In this document: piece by piece, positions 8,446-17,460 of the stretch | Layout of the letters: each line of letters starts with the position of its first letter | Numbering within the stretch: position 1 is the stretch's first letter | The notes under the pieces: generated by a model | What the model saw: the letters and a program-made list of their open reading frames with translations, nothing else | What the model was told of the DNA's origin: nothing | Database searches by the model: none | NCBI GenBank assembly: GCA_004322005.1 | Contig: SCRF01000058.1 | Span: 1 to 42,949, forward strand | Reading direction: 5' to 3' | From: Rhodanobacter sp. | GTDB taxonomy: Bacteria; Pseudomonadota; Gammaproteobacteria; Xanthomonadales; Rhodanobacteraceae | DNA length: 42,949 bases | Made by a program: the position numbers and the translations under genes

Positions 8446-9501
8446 ATGTATCAGACATTTTACCAGCTGCGTGGCAAGCCTTTTCAGTTGACCCCTGATC
8501 CGGGAATGCTGTTTCCCAGCAAGGGTCACCAGCGTGCCATGGCCTACCTGCTCTATGGTTTCGAGCAGGGCGAAGGCTTCGTGATGATCACCGGCGCGGT
8601 CGGTACCGGCAAGACGCTGCTCATCCAGAAGCTGTTCGAAGAACTCGCGCATCGCAACATCGTGGTTGCCAGTCTCGCCTCGGCCAATCTTGATGGCGAG
8701 GACATATTGCCGGCCGTGGCTTCGGCGCTTGACCTGCCATATGAGCGCCGCAGCAAGGAGGCACTGCTGCAGGATGTGAAACAGTACCTGATATCGCTGC
8801 ATGCCCGTCATACGCACGCCTTGCTGGTGGTGGACGAGGCGCAAACGCTCACTCCAGCCGCGCTCGAGATGCTCCGTATCCTGTCGAACTTGGAGCTGAA
8901 GGGGCATGCCCTCTTGCAAATATTTCTTGTCGGCCAGGCCGAACTGAGGCGGATCATCGTAAGCAACCACATGGAGCAGTTGCGCCAGCGCATCATTGCC
9001 TCACACCGAATCGAACCATTGGGCGAGGAGGAGAGCCGGGCGTATATCCTGCACCGCCTGCATGCTGTCGGCTGGAACAACGATCCGGAACTGGCACCAG
9101 AAATTTTTGCCGAGGTTTACCGGGACAGTCGCGGCATCCCCCGCAAGATCAACCTCATCATGGACCGACTGCTGTTGCACGGCTATCTGGAAGAGCTGCA
9201 CAGCCTGGACCTGGCCGCGCTCACCATGGTGCTCGACGAAATGCACGAGGAGATGGCCGGTGTGCCGCCGACGCTCGAAGCGCCTGCCATGCCCCAAAAC
9301 CAGGAACTCCCACGGGCCACGGCAACCGTCGAGCGTGAAGCCAAGCTCGCCGCGCTGGAACTCAAGATTTTGTTGCGCTTGATGCGCGAAGAGGTCCGGC
9401 TCAAGAGGATGCTGCGGACCGGACCCGGACCGTTGCCGGCATCCGCCACGGATGACGCGGCGATCGTCGACATGCGGTGCCCGCGTTCGTCCCGAGAGTG
9501 A
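8446..9501 (+). CDS. XrtA/PEP-CTERM-associated AAA ATPase (ExeA/GspA-like)
   Basis: A 351-residue ATPase of the TIGR03015/ExeA type. It starts MYQTFYQLRGKPFQLTPDP, the family's hallmark N-terminus, with Walker A GAVGTGKT (50-57) and Walker B LLVVDEAQ (126-133). A sensor/arginine region (LRQRIIASHRIEPL) and a C-terminal winged-helix-like lid (RGIPRKINLIMDRLLLHGY) follow. The last ~80 residues are charged and probably helical. In type II secretion the relative ExeA helps assemble the outer-membrane pore through peptidoglycan; here it presumably energises or organises EPS export, although the detailed role is unknown. Unlike ExeA there is no obvious peptidoglycan-binding domain. Confidence 0.9.
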   Translation: MYQTFYQLRGKPFQLTPDPGMLFPSKGHQRAMAYLLYGFEQGEGFVMITGAVGTGKTLLIQKLFEELAHRNIVVASLASANLDGEDILPAVASALDLPYERRSKEALLQDVKQYLISLHARHTHALLVVDEAQTLTPAALEMLRILSNLELKGHALLQIFLVGQAELRRIIVSNHMEQLRQRIIASHRIEPLGEEESRAYILHRLHAVGWNNDPELAPEIFAEVYRDSRGIPRKINLIMDRLLLHGYLEELHSLDLAALTMVLDEMHEEMAGVPPTLEAPAMPQNQELPRATATVEREAKLAALELKILLRLMREEVRLKRMLRTGPGPLPASATDDAAIVDMRCPRSSRE

Positions 9502-9507
9502 GCGCAA

Positions 9508-10419
9508 ATGAATACGGTGTCGCCGCAACACGAACCCATCACCAATGCCATGACGGTGGATGTGGAGGACTATTTCCAGGTTGCGGCCTTTGAAAAGTGT
9601 ATCCGCCGCGAGGACTGGTCGCACTGGCCCATGCGTGTCGAAGGCAATACCCGGCGAGTGCTGGAGCTCTTCGAGCGCCACGGCGTGTATGCCACCTTCT
9701 TCGTGCTCGGTTGGGTGGCGGAACGCTTCCCCGCGCTGGTGCGTGACATCGGCGCCGCCGGCCATGAGATCGCGAGCCACGGTTTCGGACACGAGCGCTT
9801 GACCAGTCTCGGTCGCTCCGAGTTCCGTGACGGGATTACCCGCACGAAATGTCTGCTGGAGGATCTTACGGGTAACGCGGTTTACGGCTACCGTGCGCCC
9901 AGTTATTCCATCGGACCTGCCACGCTGTGGGCACACGAGGATCTGCTCGAAGCGGGTTATCGCTACAGTTCCAGCATCGTACCGATCCATCATGATCTTT
10001 ACGGTATGCCGGGAGCGCCGCGATTCGCGTTTTTTACCGGCCGCTCCGGATTACTCGAAATCCCGGTGACGACGGTGCGACTAGGGGGGCGCAACTGGCC
10101 ATGCGGCGGCGGCGGTTATTTCCGTTTGCTGCCATACACGCTGTTCAGGAGTGGCCTGCGACGCGTCAACCTGAGTGAGCGCTGCCCGGGCGTGTTCTAT
10201 TTCCATCCATGGGAAGTGGATCCGCAACAGCCGCGGGTCCCTGGCGTGACGCTCAAGAATCGGGTGCGTCACTACCTGAATCTGAAGCGCACGGCACCCC
10301 GGCTCGAGCGACTCATGCGCGATTTCCGTTTTGCACGCATGGACCGGGTATTTCTCGCTCCCACGCATGCCGACTATCCCGTGGTGGCGCTTCGGGCCGC
10401 CGAACCCAGTGCGCATTGA
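9508..10419 (+). CDS. XrtA system polysaccharide deacetylase (NodB-type with DUF3473)
   Basis: A 303-residue carbohydrate esterase 4 family enzyme that would remove N- or O-acetyl groups from the EPS or its precursor. Visible motifs are TVDVEDYF (D18 catalytic base region, D21), SHGFGHERL (metal-ligand H91 and H95) and GYRAPSYS (about 127-134). The C-terminal half carries the DUF3473 signature (PCGGGGYFRLLPYTLFRSGL and PGVFYFHPWEVDP) found in the XrtA version. No signal peptide is seen, so it may act in the cytoplasm or be exported another way. The start ATG 9508 lies 6 nt after the ATPase stop. Confidence 0.92.
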   Translation: MNTVSPQHEPITNAMTVDVEDYFQVAAFEKCIRREDWSHWPMRVEGNTRRVLELFERHGVYATFFVLGWVAERFPALVRDIGAAGHEIASHGFGHERLTSLGRSEFRDGITRTKCLLEDLTGNAVYGYRAPSYSIGPATLWAHEDLLEAGYRYSSSIVPIHHDLYGMPGAPRFAFFTGRSGLLEIPVTTVRLGGRNWPCGGGGYFRLLPYTLFRSGLRRVNLSERCPGVFYFHPWEVDPQQPRVPGVTLKNRVRHYLNLKRTAPRLERLMRDFRFARMDRVFLAPTHADYPVVALRAAEPSAH

Positions 10420-10432
10420 GAGAGGATGCACT

Positions 10433-11494
10433 ATGCCCGACCGTCCGGACGACAGTCGTTCCGCCAACCATTGCGTCATCAAGCGCATGGGAAGTGGTGA
10501 CGAGGGACGCTGGGACGCGTTTGTCAAGGATGCGCCGCAGGCAACGTTTTTCCACCGCACCGCCTGGTGCGGCATCCTTGAGCAGGTGCTTGGCCACCGC
10601 TGTCACTATTTGTATGCGGAACGGCATGGAGTCATGACCGGCGTGCTGCCACTCGCCGAGATACGCAGTCGTCTGTTCGGCCACGCGTTGATTTCGACGC
10701 CATTTTGCGTTTATGGCGGCGTGGTGGCGTGCGATCCGGACAGCGAGGTACGGTTGATACAGGCCGCGACCGCCCTCGCCGACCAACTGCGAGTCGATTA
10801 TCTCGAATTGCGCAACCGTGAGCTGCGCTCCCCCGCCTGGCCAGTCAAGGATCTGTACGTCAGCTTCCGCAAAGTGATCCATCCGGATCATGACGAAAAT
10901 CTGAAGGCGATCCCGCGCAAGCAGCGCGCCATGGTACGCAAGGGCATCAGCGCCGGTTTGCAAGCGCACCATGACGGCGGTATTGCCGAGTTTTACCGGG
11001 TGTACGCCGAGAGCGTGCGCAACCTGGGTACGCCCGTGTTGTCACGCAACTATTTCATGAGACTGAAGCAGACGTTTGGCGAAGATTGCGAGGTTACCGT
11101 GGTCACTCACGAAGGGCAGCCCGTGTCCGCGGTCATGAGCTTCTACTTCCGCGATGAAGTGCATCCCTACTACGGCGGCAGCGTGGCACGTGGCCGTGAT
11201 CTCAAGGCCAACGATTTCATGTACTGGGCGGTCATGCAACGTGCGGTGGAGCGCGGCGCGCGCCTGTTCGACTACGGTCGCAGCAAACAGGACAGCGGTT
11301 CCTATCACTTCAAGAAGCACTGGGGCTTCGAGCCGCAGCCGCTGCCCTATGCCTATTACCTGGTACGCGCCAAGGGGATCCCCAATATCAGTCCTGCCAA
11401 TAGAAAATACGACCTGTTCATCAAGGCCTGGAAGCAGTTGCCGCTGCCAGTGAGTTGTGCGTTGGGCCCATGGCTCGCGCGGGATTTGGGTTAG
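10433..11494 (+). CDS. FemAB-family XrtA/PEP-CTERM-associated protein
   Basis: A 353-residue protein with tandem GNAT-like folds of the FemAB/peptidoglycan-bridge aminoacyltransferase type (TIGR03019-like). ATG 10433 is preferred because GAGAGG ends 8 nt upstream and it starts just after the deacetylase stop. The open frame further upstream overlaps the deacetylase. Recognisable parts are FHRTAWCGILEQVLGH near the N-terminus, AIPRKQRAMVRKGI in the centre and YGRSKQDSGSYHFKKHWGFEP near the C-terminus. The family transfers amino acids or acyl groups from tRNA or CoA carriers; here it may decorate the EPS or a protein. The substrate is not known. Confidence 0.88.
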   Translation: MPDRPDDSRSANHCVIKRMGSGDEGRWDAFVKDAPQATFFHRTAWCGILEQVLGHRCHYLYAERHGVMTGVLPLAEIRSRLFGHALISTPFCVYGGVVACDPDSEVRLIQAATALADQLRVDYLELRNRELRSPAWPVKDLYVSFRKVIHPDHDENLKAIPRKQRAMVRKGISAGLQAHHDGGIAEFYRVYAESVRNLGTPVLSRNYFMRLKQTFGEDCEVTVVTHEGQPVSAVMSFYFRDEVHPYYGGSVARGRDLKANDFMYWAVMQRAVERGARLFDYGRSKQDSGSYHFKKHWGFEPQPLPYAYYLVRAKGIPNISPANRKYDLFIKAWKQLPLPVSCALGPWLARDLG

Positions 11495-11497
11495 CCC

Positions 11498-12748
11498 GTG
11501 CGATCGGTACTGTTCCTTTGCCACCGGTTGCCGTGGCCACCCAGCAAGGGCGACAAGATTCGCTCGTACCATGTATTGCGGTGGCTCGCCGAACGTTATC
11601 GCGTGTATCTCGGCTCATTCGTGGACGATCCGGCCGACTGGCAGTACCTGGCACCGGTCGAGTCCTTGTGCGCCGAGGTTTGTGTTCGCCCTTTGGGGCC
11701 CTGGCGTACCGGTTGGCGCGCGCTTGCCTCGCTGATGCGGGGCGAGGCTCTCACCGTCGGGGTTTACCACGACCGCGTCATGCGAAGGTGGGTCGAACGG
11801 CTACTTGCCGAGCACAAGCTGGATCTGGCGTTGTGCTATTCGTCCGGCGTTGCGCCATTTGTCCTGCGGCATACCCAACTTCCCCGGGTGATGGATTTCG
11901 TGGACGTAGACTCCGACAAATGGTGCCAATATGCACAGAACCATGGTGGCGTGGCGCGCATGATTTACCGGCGGGAAGCGCGGCGGCTGGCAGGGTTCGA
12001 GCGTGCCATTGCCGCCCAATTTGACGCCAGCGTGTTGGTTTCGGAAGTTGAAGCGGCGTTTTTTCGGCATCAGGTGCCGGAATCGGCGGACAAGGTGCAC
12101 GGTATCCCCAATGGTGTGGACGCCGAGTATTGGGATCCGCAACGTACCTATTCCAGCCCCTACCCGCCGGGAGAAAGGGTGGTGGTGTTCGTGGGGGCTA
12201 TGGATTACCGCGCCAATGTGCATGCAGCGCAATGGTTCGCGCACGAAGTCTGGCCGCTGATATTCGCCCAGCGTCAAGACGCTCGCTTTTGCATCGTGGG
12301 TAGCAGGCCGACAGCATCGGTCCGCGCGCTGGGCCAGCTCGCGGGCATCACGGTTACCGGGTGGGTCGAAGATGTGCGGCCATACCTGGCACATGCACAT
12401 GTCGTGGCGGCGCCGTTGCGCATGGCCCGCGGCATTCAGAACAAGGTACTGGAGGCGCTGGCCATGGAGAAGGTGTTGCTGGCAACGCCTGAAGCCTACG
12501 AGGGCATCGAAGATTTCGAGGGTCGCCAAGGTTGCATCGATGCATCGCCCGAAGTCCTGGCGGCGGAAGCCTTGCGTTGGTTGGATGCGCCGCAAGCCGT
12601 GCGTGTGCCGGCGGCCCGCGCCAGGGTTCTGTCCCGCTATGACTGGGCACGCAATCTCGACATTTATGGAAACGTGCTGCGCAATGCGCAGCCCGGTGCG
12701 GCCTCCGTGGCCACCGTGTGCACTGACGGGTTGGAGGCACGCTTTTGA
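11498..12748 (+). CDS. PEP-CTERM/XrtA system glycosyltransferase stp1 (TIGR03087-like)
   Basis: A 416-residue GT4-like glycosyltransferase. Start is GTG 11498, 3 nt after the FemAB gene stop, and the protein opens LFLCHRLPWPPSKGDKIRSY, the signature beginning of this XrtA-linked family. The second Rossmann half has VVVFVGAMDYRANVHAAQWF, a conserved FCIVGSRP stretch and the acceptor/donor-binding APLRMARGIQNKVLEALAM segment. It would add one sugar to the lipid-linked EPS repeat at the cytoplasmic face. The specific sugar cannot be told. Its stop overlaps the exosortase start. Confidence 0.92.
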   Translation: MRSVLFLCHRLPWPPSKGDKIRSYHVLRWLAERYRVYLGSFVDDPADWQYLAPVESLCAEVCVRPLGPWRTGWRALASLMRGEALTVGVYHDRVMRRWVERLLAEHKLDLALCYSSGVAPFVLRHTQLPRVMDFVDVDSDKWCQYAQNHGGVARMIYRREARRLAGFERAIAAQFDASVLVSEVEAAFFRHQVPESADKVHGIPNGVDAEYWDPQRTYSSPYPPGERVVVFVGAMDYRANVHAAQWFAHEVWPLIFAQRQDARFCIVGSRPTASVRALGQLAGITVTGWVEDVRPYLAHAHVVAAPLRMARGIQNKVLEALAMEKVLLATPEAYEGIEDFEGRQGCIDASPEVLAAEALRWLDAPQAVRVPAARARVLSRYDWARNLDIYGNVLRNAQPGAASVATVCTDGLEARF

Positions 12749-14313
12749 ACCGACCGCTTGCAGCCATGATGGGTATCTCCGTGCGCCGCCCCGGCTGGGT
12801 GCTGGCTGTGGCCGCCTTCGCCATCGCCGTCATTGCGCTGCTGGCCGGTTACTGGCAGACCGTGCAATCGCTGCTATGGGTCTGGGATCACGACGGAACG
12901 TACCAGTATGCCTTTCTGATCTTTCCATTGAGCCTGTGGACGGCATTCAACCTGCGGCATCAACTGCGGGCGGACCCGCCCACGCCAAGCGTCTGGGGCC
13001 TGGCGGCGGTGGTCATGTTGGTGTCCGTCTGGTATGCCGGCCACCTGCTGGATATCAATCTGGCGCAGCATTTCGCGTTCGTGGCCCTGTTTCCTGCGCT
13101 GGTGCTGGCCTGTTGGGGATGGCGCGCTCTGTGGGTGCTGGTGTTCCCGCTCGGCTATCTGGTGGTATTCGCGGTGCCCTGGGGCGATGCGCTGGTGGGT
13201 CCGTTGCAGGACATCACGGCGCATTTTGCCGTGCGCGCGCTGGAGTTGACCGGCACGCCGGTGTTGCTCAACGGCCGCGAGATCATCACGCCCTCGGCGG
13301 TATGGATGGTGGCGGATGCATGCAGCGGCGTGAAATTCTTCATCGCCTGCACCGCCCTCGGCTGCTTGTATGCCTACCTGATGTACCGCCGCTGGTGGAA
13401 GCGGGTGGTTTTCGTGGCGCTGGCGGCAGTGGTGCCTGTTATCGCGAACGGCTTGCGGGTCTATTTCACCGTACTGATCGGCGAGACCTGGGGACTGAAA
13501 TACGCCACTGGCACGGACCACCTGATTTTCGGCTGGCAGTTCTTCGGTACCGTGCTGGTACTGCTGTTGCTGGCCGGCTGGTTTTTCCGCGACAGCCTCC
13601 TGGTTCAGGAGTATTCCCCTGCGGATGACGACACATTCGCCAGTGCGCGCAGCGTGATTTGGCTGGCAGTGATCGCGCTGTTGATCGCCGGTCCGGTATT
13701 GGCCGCCGGACTTGCACCACCGGCAGCGTCGGAAACCATGCATTTGACCGCACCAACGATCGCCGGCTGGAGCGGGCCGATGGCTGCCGAAGACGGCTGG
13801 CGCCCGACCTTCAAGGGGGCGGCCGGGCAGGTGCGAGCGTCCTATCGATCGGCTACCCGCGGCGCCGTCGTCGAGTTGTTTCATGCCGTCTATACCGGCA
13901 AGCCGCGCCGTGGACATACCCTGATTACCTTCGGAAACGATCTCTACAATCCGGCGCACTCGCAAATTCTGAGTCGCGGCCGTCAACAGGTTGGTCTTGT
14001 CAACGGGCGGGGCACGACTGCCGAGGAGCTGCGACTGGCAGGTACAACGGGTCCGCGCCTGGTGTGGTACTGGTATTGTGTCGACCACCGCTGCACCCGT
14101 TCGCCAGTGCTGACCAAGTTGCTGCAAGCGTCGGATGTACTGCGTGGGCAAGTACCGCGATCTTCGGTGTGGGCAATCTCGTCGCTGGTCGCCAACGGCG
14201 GTACGGATCAGGCAAGGACGAACTTGCACACCTTTGCGCAGGCGCTGCGTGTGGCAGGCGCGGCGGATTTGCAGGCGCAGTGGCGACCCGAGGTTGCGGG
14301 GAACGAGCCGTGA
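12745..14313 (+). CDS. xrtA: Exosortase A fused to an EpsI domain
   Basis: A 522-residue polytopic membrane protein. The N-terminal ~290 residues are exosortase A, the transpeptidase-like protease that sorts PEP-CTERM proteins. Its catalytic triad is visible as C193 (DACSGVKFF), R238 (NGLRVY) and H259 (TDHLIFGWQFF). The rest, from about residue 310, is an EpsI domain with a membrane helix (VIWLAVIALLIAGPVLAAGL) and a periplasmic part (WRPTFKGAAGQVRASY). This fusion is known for the family. TTG 12745 is taken as start because GGAGG lies at 12732-12736 and it overlaps the stp1 stop; ATG 12766 is the alternative. No PEP-CTERM substrate gene is present in the window. Confidence 0.93.
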   Translation: MNRPLAAMMGISVRRPGWVLAVAAFAIAVIALLAGYWQTVQSLLWVWDHDGTYQYAFLIFPLSLWTAFNLRHQLRADPPTPSVWGLAAVVMLVSVWYAGHLLDINLAQHFAFVALFPALVLACWGWRALWVLVFPLGYLVVFAVPWGDALVGPLQDITAHFAVRALELTGTPVLLNGREIITPSAVWMVADACSGVKFFIACTALGCLYAYLMYRRWWKRVVFVALAAVVPVIANGLRVYFTVLIGETWGLKYATGTDHLIFGWQFFGTVLVLLLLAGWFFRDSLLVQEYSPADDDTFASARSVIWLAVIALLIAGPVLAAGLAPPAASETMHLTAPTIAGWSGPMAAEDGWRPTFKGAAGQVRASYRSATRGAVVELFHAVYTGKPRRGHTLITFGNDLYNPAHSQILSRGRQQVGLVNGRGTTAEELRLAGTTGPRLVWYWYCVDHRCTRSPVLTKLLQASDVLRGQVPRSSVWAISSLVANGGTDQARTNLHTFAQALRVAGAADLQAQWRPEVAGNEP

Positions 14314-15506
14314 ACGACAAACCGCTGATCGTGCACGTGGTCTACCGGCTGGATACCGGTGGCATGGAGCGTGTCGTGGTATCGCTGGTCAACGCGACCC
14401 AGGATCGTTACCGGCATGCGGTGATTTCGCTGACCGGCTTCGGCGTTCTGCGCCTCGAAATCGAGGATGCCGCTGTAGCGTGCCTGTCGCTTGAAAAGAA
14501 GCCGGGCAAGGACTGGCGGTGCTACCTTCGATTCTGGCGCGCCCTGCGGACGCTGAAGCCGGATCTGGTGCAGACTTACAACATTGGGACGCTGGATCTG
14601 TCGCCAGTCGCAAGATTGGCCGGCGTGCACAGACTGATCCACGCCGAACACGGACGCGATGCTGCCGATCCGGGAGGCGACAATCCCGGATACCAATGGC
14701 TGCGGCGCTGGATGGCGCCACTCATCAGGCGGTATGTTGTGGTGTCGCATGACTTGCAGATCTGGCTCACGGATCGTGTGGGCATTCAACCCTGCAAGGT
14801 AACCTATATCGCGAACGGCATTGACGGGGCCAAATTCAGTCGGCGATGCATTCGGTTCGAGCCGCGCAGACGGTTAGGCGACTTTGCGCCGCCGGGAACG
14901 GTGCTTGTCGCCAATGTTGCGCGCCTTGACAAGGTCAAGGATCAGGAAGGTTTGATTTTCGCGTTCAAGCTCTTGCATGAGCAAGCCGGTGAAAATAATG
15001 CCAGTGCCCGCTTGATCATCGTCGGTGAGGGGCCGCAACGCGGGGAATTGGAACGACAGATTGTTCGACTTGGCTTGACGGAAACGGTGCGGTTGCTTGG
15101 CAACCGTGGTGATGTGGCACATCTGCTGGCGGAATGTGATGTGTTTGCCTTGTCTTCCATTGCCGAAGGTATGCCGCTCACGCTGATGGAAGCCATGGCC
15201 GCCGGGCTGCCGGTGGTCGCAACCGACGTCGGGGGCGTCGCCTCGGTGGTCGAGGCTGGAGTGACCGGTACGCTGGTGCCGGCAGGCGATCCGCGCGCCC
15301 TGGCTGAGGCCCTGAGTGCCTATGTCGCAGATGAAAACCTCAGGCGTCAACATGGCTCCGCTGGATGCGCCCGTGTCGCCGCGCAATTCAGTTTGAGCGC
15401 AATGGTGGCCGCCTATGCAGCACTCTACGATGAAGTATTGGGTCGGCAGACGTACGCCCTGCAGCCGCGCGTGATGAGCGGCCTGACCGAGCACAAGGAG
15501 AATTGA
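14310..15506 (+). CDS. PEP-CTERM/XrtA system glycosyltransferase stp2 (TIGR03088-like)
   Basis: A 398-residue GT4 retaining glycosyltransferase. GTG 14310 overlaps the exosortase stop (GTGA). The N-terminus PLIVHVVYRLDTGGMERVV is characteristic of the XrtA-associated stp2 family. Other GT4 features are TYNIGTLDLSPVARLAGV, HAEHGRDAADPGG, the sugar-nucleotide part with LIIVGEGPQRGELE, and the E-x7-E segment EGMPLTLMEAMAAG. It would extend the lipid-linked EPS repeat in the cytoplasm. It is followed after 1 nt by the amidotransferase gene, whose Shine-Dalgarno (AAGGAG) lies inside this gene. Confidence 0.92.
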   Translation: MNDKPLIVHVVYRLDTGGMERVVVSLVNATQDRYRHAVISLTGFGVLRLEIEDAAVACLSLEKKPGKDWRCYLRFWRALRTLKPDLVQTYNIGTLDLSPVARLAGVHRLIHAEHGRDAADPGGDNPGYQWLRRWMAPLIRRYVVVSHDLQIWLTDRVGIQPCKVTYIANGIDGAKFSRRCIRFEPRRRLGDFAPPGTVLVANVARLDKVKDQEGLIFAFKLLHEQAGENNASARLIIVGEGPQRGELERQIVRLGLTETVRLLGNRGDVAHLLAECDVFALSSIAEGMPLTLMEAMAAGLPVVATDVGGVASVVEAGVTGTLVPAGDPRALAEALSAYVADENLRRQHGSAGCARVAAQFSLSAMVAAYAALYDEVLGRQTYALQPRVMSGLTEHKEN

Positions 15507-15507
15507 C

Positions 15508-17460
15508 GTGTGCGGTCTGGCAGGAATTGTGTCGTCTCACCATGTCTGCGTGGATGAAGGCATTCTGCTGGCAATGAGGGATGCACAGCTTCACCGCGGG
15601 CCGGATGAGGCCGGGTTGTATCGCGGCGAGGGGGTGGGCCTGGCGCATCGCCGCCTGTCCATCCTCGATCTGGCTCATGGGCAGCAGCCGATGGTGGATG
15701 AAGCGGCCGGTCTGGCGTTGGTCTACAACGGCGAGCTTTACAACTTCCCGTCGCTCAAAGCCGAACTGGAAGCGCTGGGCGTGGTGTTTCAAAGCCGCTG
15801 CGATACCGAGGTGTTGCTGCGTGCCTGGCAGCAGTGGGGTGAAGCCTGCCTGCCGCGTCTGGTTGGCATGTTCGCGTTCGCGGTTTGGGACATGCGTGCG
15901 CGGCGTGTCTATCTGGCGCGCGATCAAATTGGCATCAAGCCGCTCTACTACGGCTTCACAAGCTCCGGCGATCTGGTGTTTGCGTCCGAACTCAAGGGGC
16001 TTTTGGCGCATCCCGGGGTGGAACGCAGGCTCGATCCACGGGCGTTGGAGGACTATCTGGCGCTCGGCTACGTGCCGGATCCGAAAAGCATCTATCGCGG
16101 GGTTTACAAACTGTCACCCGGGCACTGGCTGAGCTGGCGCGCCGACGATCCCGAGCCGGTTCCCCAGCAATACTGGGATGTGCCTTTCGACCGTACCGCC
16201 GACGTGACCGAGGATGAGGCTGCAGCGCAGCTCCGCAGCTTGCTGGATGAAGCCGTGGCAGGTCAGATGATTGCAGACGTGCCGCTCGGGGCGTTTCTTT
16301 CCGGCGGCGTGGATTCCAGCGCCGTGGTGGCCAGCATGAGCCGGGCGTCGCGCCAACCGGTGCGCACCTGCTCCATCGGTTTCGACCATGGCGGTTTCGA
16401 CGAAACCGTCTTTGCGCACCGCGTCGCCGGGCACCTGCATACCCGGCATTTCGAGCAGCGGGTCAGCGCCGACGACTATGCACTCCTCGACACGTTGGCG
16501 GCGGTTTACGACGAACCGTTTTCCGACAGCTCGGCGCTGCCGACTTATCGTGTGTGCGAGTTGGCGCGCACCCAGGTGACCGTGGCGCTGTCCGGCGATG
16601 GCGGCGACGAGAATTTCGCCGGTTACCGGCGCTACCGCTTGCATGCATGGGAAAGCAGCCTGCGCGCACGATTGCCGCTGTCGCTGAGAAAACGGGTGTT
16701 TGGTCTATTGGGAAGCATTTATCCCAAGGCTGACTGGGCGCCGCGCCCACTGCGCGCCAAGACCACGCTGCAGGCCCTTGCCCGCGACGACGTGGAAGCC
16801 TATTACCACAGCGTCAGCATCACGTCAGCGGCGATGCGCCAGCGTCTCTACAGCACGCGCTTCAAGCACGAACTCCAGGGCTACAGCGCGCTGGCTGTGT
16901 TCCGTGCCCACGCAAAACGCGCGCCCACGGATCATCCGCTGCTGCTGGCCCAATACCTGGACCTGAAGACCTGGCTTCCCGGCGACATCCTGACCAAAGT
17001 CGACCGCGCCAGCATGGCGCACAGCCTGGAGGTCCGCGTACCCCTGCTGGATCATCGCTTGGTCGAATGGGCATCCTCTTTGCCGCCCGGGTTGAAGCTG
17101 AAAGGGGGAACAGGCAAATACCTCCTGAAGAAGGCTCTCGAACCGGATTTACCCCACGAGGTGCTCTACAGGACCAAGATGGGTTTCAGGGTCCCCTTGG
17201 CGGCATGGCTGCGTGGCCCACTTGCCAAGCGCGTGCGGGAGGCATTGCTTACAGGAGCCATTGCTGAATGCGGGTATTTCGAGCCGGTCATGCTCGATCG
17301 GCTGGTGCGACAACACGCGGCGGGCCGGCACGATCACAGCGCTACGCTGTGGAGCCTGCTGATGCTGGATGCCTTTCTGCGCCGCATGCGGCAACCTGCC
17401 GCCACCGCGATGCCTCCCGGGCCGGTGAGCAGGGTTCCGGTTGCCGGGGCACTGCCATGA
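15508..17460 (+). CDS. XrtA/PEP-CTERM system amidotransferase (asparagine synthase family)
   Basis: A 650-residue class II glutamine amidotransferase fused to an asparagine-synthetase-like domain (TIGR03108-like). GTG 15508 places Cys2 as the N-terminal nucleophile (MCGLAGIV), with AAGGAG at 15494-15499. The glutaminase half also shows the conserved HRRLSILD, YNGELYNF and RDQIGIKPLYYG. The synthetase half has the PP-loop SGGVDS (265-270) and SGDGGDENFAGYRRY. Ammonia from glutamine would be moved to a carboxylate, probably a uronic acid of the EPS, forming an amide; the acceptor is inferred. It ends the canonical XrtA core and overlaps the next gene by 4 nt. Confidence 0.93.
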   Translation: MCGLAGIVSSHHVCVDEGILLAMRDAQLHRGPDEAGLYRGEGVGLAHRRLSILDLAHGQQPMVDEAAGLALVYNGELYNFPSLKAELEALGVVFQSRCDTEVLLRAWQQWGEACLPRLVGMFAFAVWDMRARRVYLARDQIGIKPLYYGFTSSGDLVFASELKGLLAHPGVERRLDPRALEDYLALGYVPDPKSIYRGVYKLSPGHWLSWRADDPEPVPQQYWDVPFDRTADVTEDEAAAQLRSLLDEAVAGQMIADVPLGAFLSGGVDSSAVVASMSRASRQPVRTCSIGFDHGGFDETVFAHRVAGHLHTRHFEQRVSADDYALLDTLAAVYDEPFSDSSALPTYRVCELARTQVTVALSGDGGDENFAGYRRYRLHAWESSLRARLPLSLRKRVFGLLGSIYPKADWAPRPLRAKTTLQALARDDVEAYYHSVSITSAAMRQRLYSTRFKHELQGYSALAVFRAHAKRAPTDHPLLLAQYLDLKTWLPGDILTKVDRASMAHSLEVRVPLLDHRLVEWASSLPPGLKLKGGTGKYLLKKALEPDLPHEVLYRTKMGFRVPLAAWLRGPLAKRVREALLTGAIAECGYFEPVMLDRLVRQHAAGRHDHSATLWSLLMLDAFLRRMRQPAATAMPPGPVSRVPVAGALP